A stretch of DNA of 64,000 nt from Nereocystis luetkeana (lineage: Eukaryota; Sar; Phaeophyceae; Laminariales; Laminariaceae). Under the pieces are notes generated by a model, which searched no databases, had not been told where the DNA came from, and saw only the letters and a list, made by a program, of their open reading frames with translations. Shown in pieces: positions 12,801 to 25,531 of this stretch. The stretch is from positions 1,550,001-1,614,000 of the forward strand of contig JARUPZ010000036.1 in NCBI GenBank assembly GCA_031213475.1. Direction: 5' to 3'. The position numbers were made by a program, and so were the translations under genes. Every line of letters begins with the position of its first letter. Within the stretch, counting starts at the first letter, position 1.

Positions 12801-13161
12801 TACTGTGATAGTTTAGAGTTCCTCAAGTAGTGAGGAGCCTCAGGTTATTTAGGTGCTGCCCCTACATGGCAAACAAGTGTCGGGGGATACGCTCTTCTGT
12901 CATTATGGGTTGGTGCTTTGGGCGGACGAACAGTAGTGCAATCCCCCCCGCACACCCCTCCCCCGTGACATAAAGATCCTGCAGTGGCCCCTATGCAACT
13001 GGTACTACTTTGAAACCGCCACACGCAAACACGAAATCTCCAAGAATAAGACCGGAAGCAGCAGACGGCAGTAGAGTGCGTGCGACCGTTAGGGAAAGTA
13101 AACGCACCGCCCCCCACCTATTATTCCCACTTCACGTATTCGCTCAAGAAAATCAGAAACC

Positions 13162-13341
13162 ATGGCTTCCGTGTCCAGGCCTGCTGCTCTAGCTCTGCTG
13201 TCCTGCTGCCTGGTGTTCGCGGTTTTGTTAGGGCTGACCGGTGTGGCGAAGGATTCACGCACCACGGTGCCCTCGCTTGCGCACAAGGAAGCCAGGGCGC
13301 AAGGTCTACGCAGCGTGGACGAACGGGTTTCTCGGTCAATG
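13162..13341 (+). CDS. Candidate first exon with signal peptide
   Basis: ATG in a good context (aaaccATGG). It encodes MASVSRPAALALLSCCLVFA followed by VLLGLTGVA, a textbook secretory signal (short n-region, 19-residue hydrophobic core, small residues at the cleavage site), then a hydrophilic segment ending at TCAATG|gtgcgt, phase 0, 60 codons. The protein would be secreted or membrane-anchored. The next exon is not certain; 13987-14084 is a candidate but out of phase by one. Confidence 0.5.
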
Positions 13342-13659
13342 GTGCGTGCACCGAAGGGAATATTGTCTCCTGCGCTCAATATAGCGGGGGGTCGCTGTTG
13401 CCGTTGGCCGGGGGTTGGATGTGCGCGGAGATACTTAATGCCTTGCGGAGTACGAGTTTACTGCAGTTAAAACAGAAACCACGCGATGAAATTTCGGTTC
13501 CGATTCGGGAAAGAGCGCTACAAGGGTCCACCACACGTGCGATCCCTTACGTTGTTAGCGTAAATACGAAGGGAGGTTACATACTGCATTGCCCACTGCT
13601 GTGCTTATTGCATACGTGGCAACGTAGTATCTCTGTGGCGTAGCTTTGTGACCTCATAC

Positions 13660-13752
13660 CTTGTATCTCTTCTAGGATTGAAGAATCGTCACGGGCACTG
13701 GTTGTGCTGGATGCCGACGGGTAGAAAGAACGGTTTAATGTGAAGAACACGC
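13660..13752 (+). repeat. Dispersed repeat, copy 1
   Basis: About 90 bp including GGCACTGGTTGTGCTGGATG and GTAGAAAGAACGGTTTAATG recurs near 61131-61226 at about 85% identity. It has an acceptor-like start (atctcttctag), so it could pass for an exon in both places. Confidence 0.65.
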
Positions 13753-13986
13753 TGACGTACGACGTATAGGAGGAGGGTCAGCGTTCGTTTCGCCGTACGT
13801 CAGTGAGATACGAATCAATGGGGTCTCCACCAACGCCCGCGCGCGGTACTCTCCCTCCGGGCCGATGCAGCTTTCCAGACATGAGGCACTTTTACCTCTG
13901 GTGGTGCTGAAGTCTTTTAAGAACAATGCGTCTACAGTTTTGTAACTGCAGCGGGTACTTGATATTTTTCCATGCCCCTGTTGTAG

Positions 13987-14084
13987 GCATTCTGCCTGGT
14001 ATTTTTGAGAGTGCGCGCGCCGATGCCTCCGACCCTCGGATGGCACGGAGTGATGGCGGCCATCAAACGGGGGCGATTCGTTAG
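13987..14084 (+). CDS. Candidate short terminal exon
   Basis: Strong acceptor (tttttccatgcccctgttgtag|GC) and open to TAG: ILPGIFESARADASDPRMAR and SDGGHQTGAIR. It could end the gene that starts at 13162 if a missing exon corrects the phase. A longer minus-strand frame overlaps it. Confidence 0.3.
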
Positions 14085-15607
14085 ATCCTGTCGTACTATC
14101 ACCGTCCAATATTATATTATAGTTAAACCGGGCTACTGTATATGTATACAGTAGGCCATTGCTGTACTGTAAGTGGATCACGCTAGATACCACCCGGCTT
14201 GTTTCGGGCTTACACTACTGTAGTAGTGGCTGCTGTATGTAGAGCTCGCGTGGTGTGCAATGCGAAGTATACATATCCGGCAGCCACTGCTGTCGACATT
14301 TACAGTATATAGCAACTATGTACGGGTGGCGGGCATCCTATAATAGTGCTCCACTTTGAAGTACACCGTGCCCAACTAGCTTTTATAGCCCCATTATTTA
14401 TTCTGTGACCATTCGATGCTCGTCTCTCTCACCCGCCACCCGCGTGCCGAATTATCTGTACTTCGATCTGTAGCAGCAGCTCGAGCAAGAAGGGGCAGCA
14501 GAACAGCGAAAGGTCGTCCTACTCGAGGAGAGAGCATTGATTAAACGCGCGAGACTAGGTGAGCCATACTGTGAGGAATTTGCGTCGGTTTTAGCGCAAG
14601 CGGTGTCGTCTTAATTAAGTTCTTGCTGTAGTAGTCAATCTGCTCTCAGCTAGCGCGCGGCCTAAATTGCAATAATAATACTACTGCTGTCCTTCTCCCG
14701 CTTGCCACAAGACATACCTGGTACGTACCAACGGAAACAAACACGGTCTTTCGCAGAACATACATGCAGAACCATTATATTAATAGTTTAAAAAGAGCAC
14801 ACAGGCATGCCCTTTAGAAAGCATGCGGGGCTATTTTGGATAACAAACTGTAGCATAATTTTGAGGTATCTTATCGTCTCTCTCGGATGCGTAAAATTAG
14901 TGTTTGTTTACAATAAAATTTCTATTTTTATGTTCTGGTAGTCTATGTAAACAATACCTGGTATTAAATTTAAGGGTATGGTTTTGCTGTCGCTATACAT
15001 CTACATAGTCGGGTACGGGCCTTACTTCCGAGAGAGAACTTACTCTGAGAAGTTTGTTCACATGGCAGTACTGTCAGTACGAGACTCGTACGTATATAGT
15101 ATTAATTAGTTACTGCTGTCGCTACGTATACCACTCTGACTTAAATATAATGAATGGCCGTCTACTTTCGTATGGTACAAAATGTACTACTCATAATATT
15201 TGAGGACAAAGTGGTACTTCTGAATGTAGATAAACTAGAAATGGGCGAGAGGGAAACATTTTTATCTTGTACCAGGTATTTAAATTTGCCAAATTTTTAA
15301 AGTGATAGTACAGTGCTGCACTACGATCGCTATAGAAACAAAAGCGAGATTGTCTAATTTGGCGAGAGGAGGCACGGAGGCAGTCTTCACTCTTCTTACT
15401 AGTATTACTACCTTTCGTTTGCTATCCTCAACAATGTGAAGGCAGCATGATCTTCAATGTTGATCACTCATAATAAGCATTCCAAAAAAGAAGGAAGCCG
15501 AGGGAAACAACAGGATATAAAACAAGACCTCGGCACAAAGTCTTCTGTTAGTAGCTCCCTTTTTTCTGTAGGTTTCTGCCATACCCTGTACTTGTACTAT
15601 TATAGTA
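14085..15607. other. AT-rich spacer
   Basis: Rich in TACTGTA/TACAGTA motifs (14130-14300) and three TACC(A/T)GGTA motifs (14715, 14955, 15270). No exon-like segment seen. Confidence 0.55.
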
Positions 15608-15712
15608 TTACGGGGGACCATAGTTAATAGGACCTATGGTATTCATCAAAACCTATATATTTAACAATTTTTACTAACAATATTTGGTCCTATTAACTAT
15701 GGCCCCCCGTAA
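15608..15712 (-). mobile_element. MITE family 1, copy 2
   Basis: Same ends and body as copy 1, opposite orientation, flanked by TA (15606-15607, 15713-15714). 105 bp. Confidence 0.88.
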
Positions 15713-15729
15713 TACTGTGTCTCCGAAAT

Positions 15730-15811
15730 TGTTATACATATTATTTTGGGCTGGGTAATCGATCGAGATCTTTTACCCCTGTACCTGGTAGCTCAGTAGG
15801 TAACACCTTCA
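15730..15811 (+). mobile_element. TRIM/SINE-like repeat, copy A
   Basis: Begins TGTTATAC and contains GGGCTGGGTAATCGATCGA, TTTTACCCC and TAGCTCAGTAGG, matching copies B and C at 21213 and 21499. It carries a TACCTGGTA footprint at 15782-15790 that copy C lacks. Confidence 0.6.
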
Positions 15812-17381
15812 CATTTTTTTGGCGAAAACAGTAAAAATGCATGAATACCAACCCTTCTTGTACTACTACACAAAGAAAGATGGCGTATACCCGTCCTATA
15901 CGATACCATACCTCTCTCAGATACCGCCGTTCTCTTCGAAGGAACAACTATTATATAGTAATAAAATACGAAACTGGACTGAAAACTCCACCGCACCTTC
16001 AAGATTACTCTTCAAGTCGATTGATCTTGGAGTGAACACGTAACATTGTTACAACGTACTTGCAATTAATTGTATACTGCACATTCAACCTTTCTTTGGC
16101 ATAATAAACGAAAGCGCCTGCAACAAGAACACTAATAATACCAGGCACAGCAGTACAAGATCGTCCGCTCGACAGTCCTCCGATCCAACCGGGCTCGTGT
16201 ATATTATATGTAATATTCAATTATACTGGTATTATGATAAGGAGACACTTACTTGGCGGTCGTGCTGCGTAATACAGCAGCAGCAGCAATAATAAGTAGT
16301 AGTAGTAGAACCCCCCCCCAGAATTTACATTAAAAAAGGGTTACGTTAAAAAAAAACCCAGAATTTTCACTGATGATGGGGTTCCTGATCATAAATATAT
16401 TATTTATACCACATTTGTCCGTAAAAATAATTACCTTTTATTATGGTATTATTGGCGTTGTACCCTGACAACGTAGACAGAGAGAGGCTGTGCCCTCTCG
16501 GTGTTAGCCGAGAGATGACACCGGGCAAGCGGTGGCCCTGGAAGTAAGATACTCCCGTGCGGCAGAGGGAAGAAGACGTGATAATAACACGTACGTACCT
16601 GGTAGTAAAAACACTTCCAGTATATATAGCGCTTAGATGGCCAACACACACAGATAGATGCATTCTACAGAGAATGCAGGAGTCCAGACGACGGCTGCTT
16701 CCAAAGATGAACAGGCAGCTAAGAGATGCCATCAAGAACCGGGTAGAGACCACTTCAGAGAGTGAGATACTCGATCCTACGAGAAGATACGACACGGTTG
16801 CTATTTTTCGATCCTACGAGAAGATACGATGTGGTTGATATTCCTCCGCAAAATATACGTTACATGCCGAGACGGTACATAGACTATGATCTACGATACA
16901 CGGTACAACAAGAAGAGCAGTGCTACTTGAACATTGACTCATACATGGTCATGTGCTAACATTCCATAACACCTTTTGTATAGTAATAAATATGTAATAC
17001 AAAAATTCCTTATATTTAGGGACATAATGTACACTCTAGGCGTAAACATGAGGGCCGCTTGGTGTTCATTTGTATGTTCAAACACTCCTCCTGATGTTCC
17101 GGACGGTGTGGTGTGACGTACCGCTGTAGGACCCGATGTGTAATTTTCGGTAGATAGCTACTACTACTACTACTGTATTATAAGCTTAGCCCGTGGGACT
17201 GAGTTTCGAGCTCAGCCTACAGTAATACCTGGTAGCTCACAATGCAGTGTTTTCCGAACGTGCTTTATCGCAGGTGGCACCGCCCAGTAAGCGGTGTGAG
17301 AGTGGTTTGCGACGTACCAGGTATTATACAGCAGCTGGTTATGCCCATGTATGTGTGTGCCTGGTACAACGAAAATAATTA
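15812..17381. other. No supported gene
   Basis: Contains footprints at 16596, 17226 and 17315, and a duplicated 20-mer, GATCCTACGAGAAGATACGA, near 16773 and 16811. Frames at 16400-16838 lack support. Confidence 0.45.
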
Positions 17382-17486
17382 TTTTGGGGGATCATAGTTA
17401 ACAGGACCTATGGTACACATAAAAACCTGTATGCTAAACCATTTTTACTAACAATATTTGGTCCTGTTAACTATGGCCCCCCGTAA
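17382..17486 (-). mobile_element. MITE family 1, copy 3
   Basis: Reverse orientation, TA flanks (17380-17381, 17487-17488), same body; one end is diverged. 105 bp. Confidence 0.85.
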
Positions 17487-17807
17487 TAGCTGTGTTGCGC
17501 TGTTTTGCGCTGGCGCAACATTTTGGTCAAAATAGCCGCTTTCCGCAACAACAGTTAAACAGCTGCGGTGGGCTTGTGGTTGCGCGCAGCGCACCCCGCG
17601 ATTTGGGGATGCAATTGTTTTGGCCACAGACAGGCCAAAAACTTTGTTGCGTTTTTTTTTGTTTGCCGTAGGCATTTCGATTTGTTTTTTTGTTAAACAC
17701 TGTTTTTCAAATTCGTCTTTGGCGAAAAAAAAAAATGAGCCCCCCTTTTAAGTTCGCCGCAGGCGATGTTGTTTTTCGAGGCCCTTCTCTATATTCGCCT
17801 GTTGTTG

Positions 17808-18020
<213 letters not shown>

Positions 18021-19234
18021 AACAAAATAAAATTAGGTCATGATCCCGATACACGCCTTTTCGAGGTGCAGGAGGCGTTTAAACGCAATTATGTTGTTAC
18101 TTGATTTCCAGGAATATATTCATTCATTCGCGTATGTATCACAATTTTCAGACACCGCATGGCTAATTATATATATATGCCTGGTGTGTACATGTTGAGG
18201 CGCTATTATTAGTAATATTAATAGTACAACAATGATAACTACATACATACCTGGTACGACATATATATGGTATGAAGAAGGTAGCGGTACACCGATTACT
18301 TTGAAAAAAAAACGTATATATATATATGCTGTACATATGCACCCAACATTATCGATTATATATAATAGTGTTCATCCTGTCTACGGCCATTCTTTGAGCC
18401 TTTTGCTTTTTGTAAAAAGTCATTTCCCTTGTTCGTCGTGACTTAAATCGAGGCTTTTCAATCAAGTGCGTCTCGCCTTCCGTCCTCTCTCCCTCCCCAC
18501 TACGGTATGTATATACGCCTTCGTTTGTACCGCGCGATGGGGTCAGCAGTAGTTTTCCCCAGCCAGCGTTTACATCTAAGCGCGAAACGTGGCCACATAC
18601 TCCCGCCCTGAAGTACTACCCACAAACAGATAGATGCCGAAGAATTCTTGCCGGGGCTCGAGCCCAGGAGGACTGTTGTCTACCGTCCGTGGGGTCAACG
18701 GTAGAAACCGCAACCAATAATCTACAGTAGGACCGTGCTCATCTAATAACGTTTCCCCTGATGTTCCTATTTTCTCGAAGAAACACAGAGGAAATGGAGC
18801 GAAAAAAGAGGATAAGGAAGATTCTTCTGTTAACTGTTGTTGTTGTTCGAATCAGGACAAAATCAGGAACGCTCAGATTTTCTCTGCTACGAAATCCAAC
18901 TAGGAACGCGAAAAAAGTGTGGCTCTAGTGTAAGTGAACACTCAAGATATAAGTTAGGCGATGACCATACCATATAGTAATGAAACGAGGCCGGATGCCC
19001 GAGCCCTTTTCCCTTTTTGTCGCAAAAAAGCGTCTTCCGACCGGGGCGCGTACAGGGTATCATCAATATATTTTGAGTCTACACGTTCGATCATCTTTCG
19101 TCGGATACTGCGCGTCGCGATTTGCAACATCCCGAGACTCGAACAGAATCAGTTTTGACTATTTTAACTCGGCGCGACTTCCCACATTAATTTGTTTTAA
19201 GTTTTTACTTACATGGAATTTTCTACAGATTTTG
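18021..19234. other. No supported gene
   Basis: One TACCTGGTA (18248-18256), AT microsatellites and weak frames near 18960-19378 that run into CCATGG island 2. Confidence 0.5.
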
Positions 19235-20265
19235 CTTCCAGGACGTAAAAACCTGGCAGGGGAGGGGTCTGTTTTACTTCCACAGGTAGAAGTAGACTTT
19301 TATATCCGCGGAAGTAAGAAATTCTTCTTCTATGGAAGTAAAAATAAAACATGGAAGTTGGATTTACTTCAACGTTAGTGGGTTTCCACTTCGATGTGAG
19401 TAAGTAAAAGATTCCTTGGAACCTTCCACCAACTTTCATGAAAGCTTTCATGAACTTCCATGGAAGCTGTCATCAATATCCGTGGGGGAAAAAAATGCGC
19501 CCATAAAAGTTGGACTTGCTTCCATGGGAGTAGTTGTGCACTCGTAAGCTTCGAAATAATCTGCCTCCAGGGGATGTTCCACCAATTTCGATACTGCCCT
19601 GCCCCCGCGACCCCGCAGGTGGGCCTTCCCATTAGGCACCCTCCGCAGCAACCGCCAGAGGCCCACCAGTTGCCCTGATCCCAGGAACCACGGAAGTAAA
19701 CCTGTTCCGTGGAAGCGAAACAACTTTCATTTTTTCATGGATTTACATGGGACTAAAATCCATGGAAGTAAAAACACGTCCATCGAAGTACAAAATGCTT
19801 CATGGGAGTAAGTTTTACTTCTACAACTACTTTCAAATAAATGGAAAATAGGAGCACTTCCATGGAAATAAACATCTCCAACGAAAGAAAGTAAAACAAC
19901 TTCCATGGAGGAAGTAGAATGTTGCTTCCACATTTATTTATTTACCCCCATGAAAGTAATGAAGCCTATTAATTATTGAAGATGGTGAAAGTAATGGAAG
20001 TCGGTAGATCCTTGTGGAAGTTATTGGTATTATTAGGTCCCACCGAACATGGTTGGTTATGGGAGCTCAAGTTGTGGGCGAATTTGGTGAAAACTTCAAC
20101 TTTCACCGGCGGCGTATTTTTCCACGTACTTCCATGGAAGTAAGAAAATACTTCAATGCAAGTAAAAACACTACAATCTAAGCTTCGACGGAGGTGAATT
20201 TAATTCGATGGAAGTAAAGCTTACTTCCTCCATGATGGAAGATACCTCGTACTTCCATGACGGTA
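19235..20265. repeat. CCATGG island 2 (CTTCCATGGAAG type)
   Basis: Dozens of degenerate GGAAGTAAA and TTACTTCCATGG words in both orientations. The core extends to the palindrome CTTCCATGGAAG. It interrupts otherwise ordinary AT-rich spacer. Confidence 0.75.
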
Positions 20266-21212
20266 TATTCTAAGAGAAGAGAAATACTGTGGGGGAGCCC
20301 ACCCGGCGTCTACAGAACCGAAGTGTAAATAAATGTAGTACTGTAATAAGCGTAGTAGCACCAGATTTTTTATTCCTAACTGGTGGAGCTTGTTTCGTTT
20401 TTGCGTTGCTACTCATGTCGATCTGGTCGCGGTGGCAGATTCTGCTCCGTGGTCCGAATAAGTCTGTGGGAGATATTGCAGCAGTAGTGTAGAGGCGTGC
20501 TACCATAGGGGTACAGTATCATTTTTTTGCTTTCCGGGATATTTTTTCTTGGCGAAAGGGTACCTTAAGGGCACTGACAACATGACCCAGTAAGATATGC
20601 CTTATCGTTGTAACATAATGCAAGTATAATGATGCGTGTCGCAATAGAGGTATCAAACTTTGGCCAAACTGTCACTGGGGCTGCTCCTTAACGGCAATGA
20701 GGAATTCCCCAATAAGGCGTTGAGCCATGCCCTATCGCCGGAACAAAGGTATGCCTCGTGAGCCACACGGAAATGTTCATCTAGCCGACTTTTCATTTTA
20801 TCTCAAACGCATTTTTCACGTTGAGTGAGGTACAAGGCTCGTCGAGTAAGGACCCTCGGAAACATTTTGAAACAATACTGTTGAGTATACCCTGTGGGCT
20901 AGTATTATCAGTCGGCGTGTGGTGCATATATGACAGTGAATTGTAGCCAACGGGACGTGTGAGTGAGTGTTTTTTGTTTCACAAAGGCTAAACCACTAAG
21001 CTACTCAGTCAGGGCTGACTGGAGTGGTTTACCCTCTATAAAATAAAACAGCTGACGGAGTAGGTAAGCGGTTCAACCTTGATAGAAATAAAAGTGTTTT
21101 TGTCCTTGATCACACTTTTTTTGCTAATAATCTCGGCTTGAAACGCACGCACACCGCCTTTTTGCTAGAAATATAATCAGCACTTTCCTTGCAGTTCTAT
21201 TAACTAGTATAC
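20266..21212. other. No firm gene
   Basis: A segment at 20371-20506 is open in several frames on both strands (for example a hydrophobic FLFLTGGACFVFALLLM), but I cannot choose one. Confidence 0.35.
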
Positions 21213-21571
21213 TGTTATAAGGATTACCCTGGGCTGGGTATAATCGATCGATATTTTACCCCTATATTATAGCTCAGTAGGAACCACATTCACATTTAAA
21301 TTTTGACGTCGTCCCCGTCACGGGTTCGAACCTCACTTACTTCGAACGTTTCTTTTTTTTTTAGAAACGCTTGCGCGTGCACACCTATAAGACACACCTC
21401 CCTGGTTCCCAAGGCAATGAAGCAAAGCGGGTAGGTCAGCGTACGGACGTACACGGTTCGGACGCCTCAAAGATCCCGCCGTTCAGAGGGGGGGAGAGTG
21501 TTGTTAGGATTACCTTGGGTTGGGAAAGCGATCGATGTTTTACCCCTATAACTCAGTGGGTAAAACCTTCA
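21213..21571 (+). mobile_element. TRIM-like miniature LTR element or tRNA-derived SINE pair (fossil)
   Basis: Two about 75-80-bp direct repeats, 21213-21292 (copy B, starts TGTTATAAGG) and 21499-21571 (copy C, starts TGTTGTTAGG), flank a 206-bp interior. A 14-bp polypurine run (21485-21498) sits directly before copy C, as expected before a 3' LTR. Against this, TAGCTCAGTAGG and GGGTTCGAACC (21329-21342) look like Pol III A and B boxes, so a SINE origin is possible. Non-coding. Confidence 0.5.
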
Positions 21572-22378
21572 CGATACGGTGTACTACTGTATAGTATACC
21601 TGGTAGCTTACACGTGCGAATCTATGATGCACCCCCACCGACAAACCTGGGCGATTGCGCGACTGACAATGCGTTTTGGTTTTATCTTTGAAGAAAAAAA
21701 CAAACCCAACCCGCAGTAGTAGTAGTAGCTCCTGGGGGTGTTAATCCTCACAACCACCCGAACATGTACACGACTGCCATCCGACAATGTGTGAGCAAAT
21801 CCGCTGCATCATCAAAACTATAAGTTGTGCTCCGCTCGCTCCTGATAAAAAACTTGCTTGTCACCTGCAAAGGCAATATCGGAGCGTGTAGTCTCATAAA
21901 TCGGCTAAGGTGTCCTCCTCCTCTAAAGACATACCTACAATATATTATAGTAGTACTCCGTGCTCTGTAGTACCTGTTGCACAGCACCGGTCTCGACGAT
22001 AAGGGGCCTAAGTAAGTGCAGGTAGCGTCAGCTCCTTGTCACAAAATGGATGTGGTTTCCTCCACCGCTATATATATCCCTATTATACCTGTACCCTTTT
22101 AAAGACCGCAGTCAAGTTTTGGGGGCAAACCAGTCAAATTTCAAGTAATTTTTCCCCTGATGAACGGGACTGCGGTTCCTTCCAAAAGGGATGACAAAAC
22201 ATGTAAACATGTTCGTAGTTTTTTCAACCCCTTTAGTAATATGCTGTTACCCCGCCTTTGTATAATGGTAACTCTATATTTTCGTCTCATTTCTTGCCTT
22301 TCTTTACGAAACTACCTTCCGCCCACCCAATACCGCGCTACATTTTTTTGGACAACTTGTGACGGCACATCTAAACAG
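21572..22378. other. No supported gene; small inverted-repeat element
   Basis: At about 22103-22180, ACCGCAGTC ends (GACCGCAGTCAAG / GGGACTGCGGTTC) are inverted around about 60 bp, a possible MITE. One footprint at 21597-21605. Confidence 0.4.
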
Positions 22379-22656
22379 ATCAAGAGGCATTGGAGTTTCT
22401 TACCTGGCCGGGGGAAGAGGAAGGAGAGGAAGTGGCACCGAAGGGGTTGTGGGGGCCAAACGACGACGAAAGGGAGGAGCTTTTGACTAACAGCGCCGAG
22501 GATGCTAGCGACGGCCCGGCCTGGCTTGAGCGCGATGGTGGCGACACGGAGGCCGTCTTTGGGTTGGACGTTAACAACGGGATTTACGAAAACTGGGACC
22601 GCCTCGTCTTAGAGATGTACGAGAACGAGTCTTTCTCCTTCTCTTTCGAGCTATGA
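22379..22656 (+). CDS. Candidate terminal exon, acidic protein
   Basis: Acceptor atctaaacag|AT, then about 92 codons to TGA at 22654-22656. It encodes QEALEFLTWPGEEEGEEVAP, WLERDGGDTEAVFGLDVNNG and LVLEMYENESFSFSFEL. Very acidic C-terminus with aromatic residues. Upstream exons were not found, and no family is recognised. Confidence 0.5.
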
Positions 22657-23187
22657 CTTACCTCCGCTACGTTCGGCAGTCTCTAGATAAATGATTCCTG
22701 TGTCCCATTATAAGCACAGCACCTTATTATGGGGCGTAGATCGTATCGCGAGAATACTGCAGTACCTCTCTTGCACCAACGCTTGACCGACTCTATCTGA
22801 GGGTTTTGTGGGCGACCCGGCGAGAGGGTGGGGCGGGCGCGAGTGGATCTCGTGTTTCCTGCTTTCTTAGCAAGGAGGGTGGTGCCGACTCGCGTTACTC
22901 GCGGCCCATTCAGCTGCCACATATGCGCAGGGAACCATTGCTTGTTGATCCCTCTTCGATGCAGCAGACGCCGCGTGTGTATGTTGCCTTCATATGAAAC
23001 CGTTGTTTCTACCCAATTACATCAACGCTGTACACCCAGTGCCCACCCGCGTGTATCTGCTGTAGTAATTGCAAAACTTTGTACTCTAGTGTACCAGGTA
23101 GTCGCTAGTGCCGATGTGGGCGCTATATCCACAGGCAAGTGCAGCACGCATATATGCCCACAGATTGGGGGCATTCTACGGAAAAGG
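22657..23187. other. No gene seen
   Basis: GC-rich stretch at 22800-22930 without splice support. TACCAGGTA at 23092-23100. Confidence 0.5.
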
Positions 23188-23416
23188 CGTTCTACGTTAG
23201 AGGTTCGCCCCAAATTTTCTTAGGCTCCTCTCGACGCCTCACCCGAAAACTAACTTCAGCAAAAAATCAAATTGCATCCCGATGAATAATCCCATGGCCC
23301 GAGTAATTACAACATCATTTTTCGAAACAAGATTTGCCTTCCGACGATTTTGGGTTTAATGAGTAGCGTTATTCAGAAACCTTTTAGCGGAAATGTGATA
23401 CCTCTATCGTAAAACG
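23188..23416 (+). mobile_element. MITE family 2, copy 1
   Basis: Ends CGTTCTACGTTAGAGGT and, inverted, CGTTTTACGATAGAGGT. The body shares CTTCAGCAAAAAATCAAA, GAATAATCCCATGGCCC and AAGATTTGCCTTCCGACGA with the copies at 34164 and 49435. 229 bp, non-coding. Confidence 0.85.
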
Positions 23417-23483
23417 CGTCGGAAGCAAATATGTGGGCGGAAGCTAAGACGCTTCATCGCTTTAGCATGCTCGTTGTGCGGAA

Positions 23484-23792
23484 GCGGTGTCCGAAGCGGC
23501 GCCCAGGTACGTAGCGTACCCGGTAGTCCCTAAGGGAAAAGGGTCGGAACTACAGTATGACATCGTGGGTGTGTGGGAAAAGGACATACATACGAAGTAT
23601 AATGATTGCGATTCGCTGCTAGCCAGAGCACAAGCGTGGACGTCTCGTCTAGACGCGACGCCCCCCCCCCCCCCCCCGCGCGCTCGCGACCGCTGCAGCC
23701 AAGAGTGTCACGGCCAAACCCGCTTTTTTGTTGGGATAGACACGTGCGACGATACCGGTGGGCATGATACGAAGCACGTTTTGGTCGCGTAG
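23484..23792 (+). CDS. Weak coding candidate
   Basis: Open frame with SELQYDIVGVWEKDIHTKYN and a C-terminal FFVGIDTCDDTGGHDTKHVL, split by a Pro run coded by a 17-C homopolymer. No clear acceptor. Composition is protein-like but nothing is recognised. Confidence 0.22.
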   Translation, partial: AVSEAAPRYVAYPVVPKGKGSELQYDIVGVWEKDIHTKYNDCDSLLARAQAWTSRLDATPPPPPPRARDRCSQECHGQTRFFVGIDTCDDTGGHDTKHVLVA

Positions 23793-24444
23793 TATTTCTG
23801 CCTGGCGGAGCTCCTTAAGTGTGGAAGTAACCGGCAGTCATATATATATATCCTGTTTGTGCTTTCCACCATATTTTTCGATGTACGCCTACGTAGGCCG
23901 TGGGAATATTCATCGGGTGATATAGGCCTACTTACTTTCTTACTACCAGTTGTGGAGGACGTTTGAGTAACAGTATGGAGCTCCCTGAACGAGAAAGCTC
24001 AGAAAATAAGGCGCTACTCTTGTAAGGCAAGCATGTGTCAATGGTTGTATTCGCGATAGATGCTGCGGCGTTCATGAAAACAATGGTTGCAAGGAAGGGT
24101 GTCCGTACGTTTTGTTGCCCTCGCTCGTTTCCTTGCGGTGTCACGCCGAGGTGTGGAGGACAGGGTCGAGATGGCGAGCGATGGACACGCCTCCTTTTAG
24201 AAATTCGCTGTCCCTACGTGCCATGTACCGTGCGAGGACGCAGTGAATTTCTAGTGTACTATACTTACTTGCCAGGGTGCTGTGGGTCACGGGTTCATGT
24301 TCATGTAGGCCCTGGGGCTGGTCATAACTTGTTTGGAAAACGTCGGAATAATTCTTGTTTGTGAAATACGAGGGTACCCGGTGAAAATAGTCGCTACCTA
24401 GATTCAGAACGTACTACAGTGGGAGGGTAAAAAATACCACCCTT

Positions 24445-24729
24445 TCACGCTTGCTCGCAAACGGTTTTAGCGATGGGGCTGATGTATTTGCTACCCTTTG
24501 CGTGACATGGCGAGCATTCTCCCCCTGAGCTCTCGTGAGCGCGTCTGTATGTCGTGAGGGGTGTGGTGGCACATAGCCCTCTTGTGCGGAGGTTGACCTT
24601 GCCTCCATGTCTCCATCGTTTTCTATATGTTTTTCTTTCGTTGAAGGCCGACAGGATGACACGATTTTGCAGCTTCGAGTGGACTTGGTGCAGCGTTGAA
24701 GACATGTCTTGATTTTGTTTCGCACCCAC
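24445..24729 (-). CDS. Weak coding candidate
   Basis: 94-codon frame with MSSTLHQVHSKLQNRVILSA and FNERKTYRKRWRHGGK followed by a possible donor (GGCAAG|gtcaac). A second long minus-strand frame (24414-24914) overlaps it, so at most one is real. Confidence 0.22.
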   Translation of the reverse strand: MGAKQNQDMSSTLHQVHSKLQNRVILSAFNERKTYRKRWRHGGKVNLRTRGLCATTPLTTYRRAHESSGGECSPCHAKGSKYISPIAKTVCEQA

Positions 24730-25531
24730 CGATGGTCGGTTCGCGTGATATTTCTAGAGATATTTGCGGTCGGGGTTAACGCGTGTTCGTCATGGAACGT
24801 CACTGCGTATACGTCTAGCGCGTTGCACCGCATCATGTTCATATATATGGGTATGATCTCTGGACGAGAAACATAATGCTCGCATGTTTTTTTTATGTGG
24901 ATAATATGGATCATGTCCGCGTGTCTTCATTGATTGTCTGGACGCGTTGCCTTCGTTTGTATAACGACTGTTGAGGATGTTGCCGCGTGCATGCTAAACC
25001 ACACCTTCTAGGAGGGGAAGACACTGGGATGCGTTATAACGACGGTTTCAACGTTGTTCTAATAAATATATATATATATACGGCGATTCGCAATCTTGCT
25101 GTAACGCATGCAGATGTCATGTATGTCTGTGCGGTAAATATGGGGTTTGGATTCGACTGGAAGGCCCTCCTTGCGGATGGTGATTGATTGTTGGTTGTAC
25201 AGACAGCCCACACGCGTAAAAAACAAAACAAATGTGATTGCCCGATACCTCGAAAAAAAAAGACCTGGTATGCACGTACAGTAATAATGTGGTGTGATTC
25301 AACATCACGGAACAAACCTGGTTCCAGCATTTTTTATTCTATCATTTTATAAAAATATGAAATAAATTTGTGAAGAATCGTGAGAAGCCCAGATATTTAT
25401 TTCAGTCTAGCCGATCGCCGCGATCATAGGATAGGCAGCAGAATGAATCAGATCTTCCCCCCCCCCGTTCAAATGTACTAGCCATTCTTTCGTGAATGAC
25501 CAGGTCATGTTTTACCCAGGGATGGCCCACG

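Larger units (their letters stand above)
23417..25531. other. No firm gene
   Basis: Weak coding candidates at 23484-23792 and 24445-24729 are listed separately. The rest is unsupported. Confidence 0.4.

Noticed and set aside
13735-14193. 152-residue minus-strand frame
   Set aside because: No recognisable domain or splice support. The plus strand has a better acceptor within it.
15782-15793. tRNA-like A box TAGCTCAGTAGG as a tRNA gene
   Set aside because: No acceptor-stem pairing or cloverleaf could be formed here or at 21270-21342.
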